From NCBI GenBank assembly GCA_036429605.1, contig JAVFKD010000004.1:1302001-1366000 (forward strand): DNA of 64,000 nt, in the 5' to 3' direction. The notes under the pieces were generated by a model. That model saw nothing but the letters and a program-made list of their open reading frames with translations, was not told the origin of the DNA and made no database searches. Positions within the stretch are counted from its first letter, which is position 1, and the number at the start of each line of letters is the position of its first letter. The DNA comes from Cladobotryum mycophilum. Taxonomy: Eukaryota > Ascomycota > Sordariomycetes > Hypocreales > Hypocreaceae. The position numbers and the translations under genes are program-made. Positions 58,616 through 64,000 of this stretch are shown one piece after another.

Positions 58616-60664
58616 CTAGACTGCCTGGTCCCTAGCTCGTGCTAGATGTAACCTGGTGAGTGTCGTTGCATCATCAGAATGAGAATGTGCCAGTATGGGT
58701 GAGTGCGGGTGAGTCAAATCCTGACCCGTTGTGATCTCCGCGATTGGAGATAGATGGTCGGTCATAATGTCAAGTGCAGGAGGTGTCCGTGGAGCACTCA
58801 GAGCAGTCTGGTAGTCGGGCACAAAGCCAGCTCCGGTGTGGGCGCGAGACCTTGCTGGTGTTCGCACTGCCGTGGCATAGCTGGGCACCCGGTTCAGTTC
58901 TGCAAACTCTGCCGCGTCCACTTGAGCACGTTCTGCCGAGTTCCTACTAGAGTCGTCTTCCTCGCTATTGGTCCGGCTCAGGTGAGCCGCAGAAGCCTCA
59001 TGCCGTGACACCCCCTTGACTGGTTCCAGTAGGTGACGCTCTACCAGATATGGAGTGAATTGAGTTGTAAAAGCTGCTGCGCCGAGACTGGTCTAATGAA
59101 ACGTCCGCTAGTCGAGATACCAGTGCTGCGGGTGCTATGGGAGCGCTGTGAGCTATGGAGGCCAGATTCTCGGACGAACCCGTTCGCGATTGTCCGTAAA
59201 ATGGGCTAGTCATGCCCGAGTGAATGGCCGGTGTTTGGAAACCGCTGACGTCCAATTCATCGTAGAGTTGATCCAAGACGTGTTCGCCGTAGCCGGGAGG
59301 CGCGAATGTGCCAACGTCATTCTCGGAGTTGGCGTTTCCAGGAGCTTGATTAACCAAATTTCCATTTTCGTCGAAAGGAATGTTTGGTGAGATGAAAATG
59401 GATACCGGAAGTGTGGCACGCAGCTGTTTCGAGTCAGTCAGGTCACACGACATGCGTACTACCGCATTTTTTGAGGTATGCTCACCTCAGAAATATGACC
59501 GTCCGGGTTGCGGAGAGCAACAGTCAACTTGATCTTGTGCCGAACCTTGATTCCGTGGAGGTTGAGGTCCTGGACACACTGCCTAAGCTTCTTGGGGAGG
59601 TTCAGCGGCTTGTTCATGGTCCACCCCTCCTGACCGGTATCCTCAATCATGTCGTGCCAATGCTCATCCCGGTTCACCTCAAACTTCCATGTCGCTACGT
59701 CGCGTTCCATCCGGTGTTCTCGAACATTCAAGCCGGTGGCCCCCACAAGGCAGCATTCGCGAATCTCCATCATCTTGGCGGTAATGGTCCCAAGCTCCAG
59801 ACCCTTGAGCAGCGGTGTAAAGCGCATCTCCAAGTTGATGGTCCCTCCGAAGACGACGGCCTTTTGTGGAACTACAATTGAGTACTCAAGCTTGTTGGGC
59901 CAGATATTCTCGACGCTCATGGCGTGCAGAAACTCCAGAGCACCGGGTTCGAGAGTCCGAATGATGCGGAGGTGCTTGTATGCATGTAAGTCGGTGGCCA
60001 GCTTGCCACGTCTGACGGTCGCTTTCAAGCGGTATGTGATGGAGGCTTCGGGGATGCCCTCGACGCTTTCGGCCGTTTCGCCAGGAAGTGTGAATTCGAA
60101 AGGGTATTCGTAGTTACCGGCCGGGAGCGTCATGCTCTTGCCGGGGGTGCCGATAAAGGGAGCCCATCGGTGGTCAAGGATAGTGGAGGTCTTGTCGAGT
60201 TTGTGACCGCTGCTAACACCGGATGTGCTTGAACCCCCGTCAGCCCAGCTGCCGAAACGATCGAATGGTTAGATTCTCGCAGGAGTTGGATTGGGTGGAG
60301 TGGGATAGAGTTGCAACTTACTGTAATCTCAGGGTACCAACTAGGCGTAGGTGCACATCCTCAATGCGAAGAGGCGTCGATAGACATAGAACAACAACAC
60401 CCTTGAGAAGCTGGCCCGAGGACTCTTGCTCGCCGCCACGGAAGACAATGAAGTCGTCGTCTAATCTACGGTGGTTGTTAGTACCAACTTCCTGGTATTC
60501 TGAGGTGTTGCAGTGTGCGATGTCGGAGTAATTCAATAAAATAGTATGGGAAAACACAAGGTAACCCCATTGCGCAAAAGCCAAAAGGTGGTAACTGACC
60601 TGATGTCAAAAAGACTGTAACTGTGGCGCCCTGTCACTGATGAAAAGGGCTTAAACGAAGGCAT
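58616..60664 (-). CDS. creD: CreD/Rod1-type alpha-arrestin, ubiquitin-ligase adaptor, one frame break
   Basis: Four exons (60600-60664, 60322-60465, 59486-60248, 58616-59423) with introns of 134, 73 and 62 bp; about 592 residues once one base is discounted. The arrestin_N lobe includes LDDDFIVFRGGEQESSGQLL and LPAGNYEYPFEFTLPGE. The arrestin_C lobe includes WPNKLEYSIVVPQKAVVFGG and VRHKIKLTVALRNPDGH. The tail carries ELNRVPSYATAVRTP (about 503) and FVPDYQTAL (about 525), PY-like motifs typical of Aspergillus CreD and yeast Rod1/Art4. These adaptors recruit Rsp5/HulA to sugar and amino-acid transporters and influence carbon catabolite repression. At the C5 run 59011-59015 the frame shifts: SGRASPTGTSQG must continue as VSRHEASAAHLS, which needs one G fewer. 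The motif-bearing tail lies beyond the break, so the unshifted protein would lack its ligase-binding sites. I consider this a sequence error. Confidence 0.88.
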
Positions 60665-61231
60665 GACGAAAGATGTGTGATGACGGTGCAAGCTAGCAAC
60701 CTTCAAGGTAACCAGCCAAATAAATTAAATAATCAAATGGAAAAGAAACGATGTGAAGATTAAATAGAATGAAAACAAAAGAAGAAGAGGAAGAAGAAGG
60801 AGGAAGTAATAGTTCGGAGGTAGAAAAAGGTGCCGCCTTTGGGGCTATGAATCACGAGCTGACATGCCACGAGCTTACACGGGGGGGGACGGTGTTTCTT
60901 CCTTCGCTTGGCTCGCGACTTTTTTTTTCTGAAGAGAGAGTGTCAAGCGTCAAGTCAAATCAAGTGTCAGTCAGTCAGTTCTCAGGTTTCTTCGGGTACA
61001 GCGCGACCGAAGATGGAACCCAAGATAAAGGTGGTGGGGCGCTTCCTCCTGGGAAAAAAGACGAGACGAATCTTTATCAGGAAAGGCCAGGAAACGGCCG
61101 GACCAGAAAATTGTTGCTTCGTAGGGCGAAGGATAGCCGAAGAGGTACTGGCGGCTTTGGATGAGACAAGACAGGGTCTCCCAATCAAAAAGCCGTTCGC
61201 AGCGATTTGGGACGGATCAGTCAGGCAAAGC

Positions 61232-61258
61232 AGCCAGCCAGCCAGCCAGCCAGCTAGC
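61232..61258. repeat. (AGCC)n tetranucleotide repeat
   Basis: Six AGCC units ending in AGCTAGCTA, the inverse of the GGCT repeat at 44207-44234. Confidence 0.85.
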
Positions 61259-62028
61259 TAAGTACAAGTATGTAGGTCCTAGGAGGTGGCTAGTCTTGAT
61301 CGAAAAACTGTTGGTGGTGGTGGTGGGTTATGTTGGTGGATTGTTGGTGGATCCGATACTTCTTTTTTCTTCGTCTCTCCCACTTGAGTTGTATGTACTA
61401 GGTATGTATGAATGGATGCGAGTGAGATTCTGTTGGAGAGGTGTTGTTGGTGTAGATGGCGCGATGATATAGGAATATGGTTGGTATGCAGTACGTATAA
61501 ATAAACGTATCCCTCGGACCAAAGGGAACAGCAATTGATTCTTCTCGTAATCAGGAGGACAAGAGAGAGAGGGAGGAAGAGAGATGGAGGGGGAAGAATT
61601 GGGAAGAGCAGAAGGAGGGTTGATCAGAGATGAAATACGATGCAACTCTACTATAGGTCTAGGATCAGCATTAGAAAGGAGGCAAAACAAGCGAGCTGTA
61701 CTTGTAGAAGCAGATAGAGTGCGCATAAAAAAAATCACAAGCCCTCCTCTTTCCCGAATTTCTTCACCTCCTCCTCCTCCTCCTCTGCGACTGACCGGGA
61801 ATGAGCGATGGGGGAGATGTGGGACTCTCTCAGACTCAGACTTAGGACTTAGACTCTACTCTGTACCTATGGCAAAATAATAAAATATTAATAAAATATT
61901 AAAAAATTAAAAAATAAAAAATAAAAATAAAAAAGACCCGTGATTTAATTCCAAAAGGGAACAGATTTGCGCTGCCGGTTAAAAAATGAGACGGCATTTG
62001 TGTGAACGTCCTAGCATGCTATGGCTGG

Positions 62029-62055
62029 TGTGTGTGTGTGTGTGTGTGTGTGTGT
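62029..62055. repeat. (TG)13 microsatellite
   Basis: Uninterrupted TG run in the gene-free right end. Confidence 0.9.
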
Positions 62056-62505
62056 CCGGGGCAGACGGAGTAATACATTCAAACCCGTACCTACATCGTC
62101 TTTTTGATGTGATGTGATGTTACTGTGACTGTATGTTGGTATCAGGCAAAAAGGAAACATGGCATGGCATGGCATGGCATGACAATCCCCCATTGAAATG
62201 GACCACGATGGGTTTGGGCTGGTTTGCTGCTGGTGCTTGGTGCTTGGCTGCTTGGCTTGGCTTGCTGGGTTGGGGGTGGACCGACGGAACTACGCAGTGA
62301 GACCGAGAGAACTCGGTCGGCCGGTTTTCTCCTCTGGCTTTCACGAGCAAGCAAGCCACTCCGTTTCAAATCCTTCTGGTGAACAAACAAGCAAACAAAA
62401 AAGAAGCCTCCTCATCACCACTCTTTCAGCCCTGTTTTTACAAGCAACGTCTCCCCCCTTGCCAACTTGTCAATTCCCCCTCCCCTTTGCCGAAGCGGGA
62501 GTGGC

Positions 62506-62526
62506 ACACACACACACACACACACA
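62506..62526. repeat. (CA)10 microsatellite
   Basis: Uninterrupted CA run about 450 bp from the TG run at 62029. Confidence 0.9.
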
Positions 62527-64000
62527 CTCACGCAAGTACTGCCCGTATGTACCATTTTGATGCAAAGCCAGGTCAGAGGGCTGTGAAAATCGAAAGTTGT
62601 AGGTATGTATCTAGGTATTATGGAGCCATGATGAAACCCCATCAATGGAAAGTCTGCAAAAAAAAGGGCCTGAGTGACGACGGAGTCCCCGGAGGGTCTG
62701 ACCGGCCCGGCAGCATGAGTCGCGCATTGGATGGAATGGCGAGAGAGAGAGAGACAAAAAGAAAGGATGAGCATAAAATAAGCATGGGGGGAGTATGGAG
62801 TAACGACTAGGCAGAAAGAAAGGTCATGTATCACTATGGGAAGGCTCCGTCAATTAACGTTAAAGCCTCTCTCCTCTCAATGTAACCCATGGAGTGCCAT
62901 TGGACTCCATATTGAATGGAGCTGTGGGAGGGGGCTTCTGATACACTTTGAGTCTCAAGTGGCTCAAGGTTCATTGTTGTTTGTTTGTTTGTTTGTTACC
63001 GTCGCCGTACTCCGTAAGGAGAGACAGTGAGTGAGTGAGTGAGTGCAGCGGGGAATTTTCCGGACTTCGGCTGAGCTGGGCTGGGCTGGGCTGTTGCCAA
63101 ACGGGAACGGGTACTTGCCGTTCCCACAGTCGTTTTTATTACGTGGCCATGTTTGCTTTTTCAATACTGATATTGAATATCGAATATTGAATATTCAGGA
63201 GTCATATCTACACATCGTATGTTACTGCTTATTTGTCTGTCTGTCTATCTGTCCGTCTGCTTGCTTCCGGTGGCTGGTGTTTGCAGCGGATACTCCGTAC
63301 CGCACTGTACCGTACCACATCGTATGGAATGGAGTACTTGATCCTATAAGCGCTCATTGATCAACAGGCAACAGCAAATACATCCATGGATGGATACCTA
63401 CCTACGGAGTACCTACCTGATGATAACACGGAAACGGAACTGCTTGCTTGCTATCAAACATGCGTTGGTTCAACAACGCTGCTGCAGGAACATACATACA
63501 TCCTTTGATCCTCCAATGCGCGCGGGTCATTCGTCCGTCCTCATGATAAATGATGGACACCACCAAAGGCGGTGGGTGGGTATACAATAATGTCGCCATA
63601 GCTCCCTGTGACTCGCTTCTGTACTCATTTTAACACGCCAAATATTTCACTCGCCTCGTGATGAAAGCAAGCCAAAATACTCCGTAGTTCGTAGAGATAA
63701 CGCAAAGCAAAAGAACATGATAAGCAAGAGAAGAAGAAGAAGAAAAACTAGCTAAAGAACGCCAATCATGTAAAAAAACGTAAGCAAATAGTCGTCTCAA
63801 TAAACTCATGACAAACGCCCGCCTGCCGCCCCTGTGAGTGAGTTGGAGTGAGTGAGTGAGACTTGTCCAAAATACCGATCCTGCACAATGCTTGTTTGCC
63901 TCAGATAAGTAATTGTTACTTGCAGATATGTAATTACACAAGAGACACCCTCCTGATCTGACCGACCCAGTGGGAACAACCCACATGAACACGCCATAAC

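Larger units (their letters stand above)
60665..64000. other. 3.3-kb gene-free right end
   Basis: No gene supported. The left part is the creD promoter. Repeats include (AGCC)n at 61232-61258, (CTC)n near 61768-61788, an A/T-only stretch at 61876-61934, (TG)n at 62029-62055, (ATGGC)n at 62159-62181, (CA)n at 62506-62526, (GTTT)n at 62977-62997 and GTGA repeats at 63028-63043. TACTCCGTA or its complement occurs four times between 63008 and 63686. Reading frames here are short and mostly read through these repeats. Confidence 0.5.

Noticed and set aside
1..64000. tRNA genes
   Set aside because: Scanning by eye for B-box-like sequence (GGTTCGANTCC) gave only matches inside coding exons without a paired cloverleaf; a covariance-model scan would be decisive.

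Overview
The window looks like nuclear DNA of a filamentous ascomycete. Short spliceosomal introns (about 50-170 bp, GTNNGT...YAG, some with a CTAAC/CTAAT branch site), TATA boxes with CT-rich leaders, and a gene set including a CreD-type arrestin, an EasF-type methyltransferase, a Fungal_trans_2 regulator and an asaB/CmcJ-type oxygenase point to Pezizomycotina. Sordariomycetes, probably Hypocreales, is my inference. No phage, plasmid, CRISPR, rRNA or convincing tRNA was seen, and no transposase, reverse transcriptase or LTR pair.

I support fifteen protein-coding genes. Left block (0.7-14 kb), compact housekeeping: a SUMO E3 ligase of the Smc5/6 complex (nse2), a secreted or GPI-anchored serine carboxypeptidase, the ubiquinone methyltransferase coq3, the riboflavin enzyme rib3 (divergent from coq3), an ataxin-10/Ctr86-like protein with an extraordinary His/Cys-rich insert, and methylthioadenosine phosphorylase. 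A gene-free stretch of about 10 kb follows (14-24 kb).

Middle block: an EasF-type SAM methyltransferase converges on a Fungal_trans_2 regulator that lacks a visible zinc cluster (24.1-28.6 kb). A small C2H2 protein lies at 32-33 kb, and an amadoriase/sarcosine-oxidase-like FAD enzyme at 40.9-42.7 kb. Gene-free stretches of 3.5, 7.7 and 6.2 kb, rich in microsatellites and homopolymers, surround them.

Right block (48.9-60.7 kb): a Mup1/LAT-type amino-acid permease, an asaB/CmcJ ('GA4 desaturase') family oxygenase, an arrestin-fold protein, a Slm1-type PH protein and a CreD/Rod1-type arrestin with PY-like motifs. Four of these five gene types have known relatives in nutrient-transporter trafficking. 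Reading frames break at G/C homopolymers in three consecutive-block genes (cmcJ-like twice, slm1, creD) and possibly at an A run in a fourth. The disruptions fall within 51.8-59.1 kb while the other genes are intact, so local sequence error is the leading explanation. The last 3.3 kb is gene-free.
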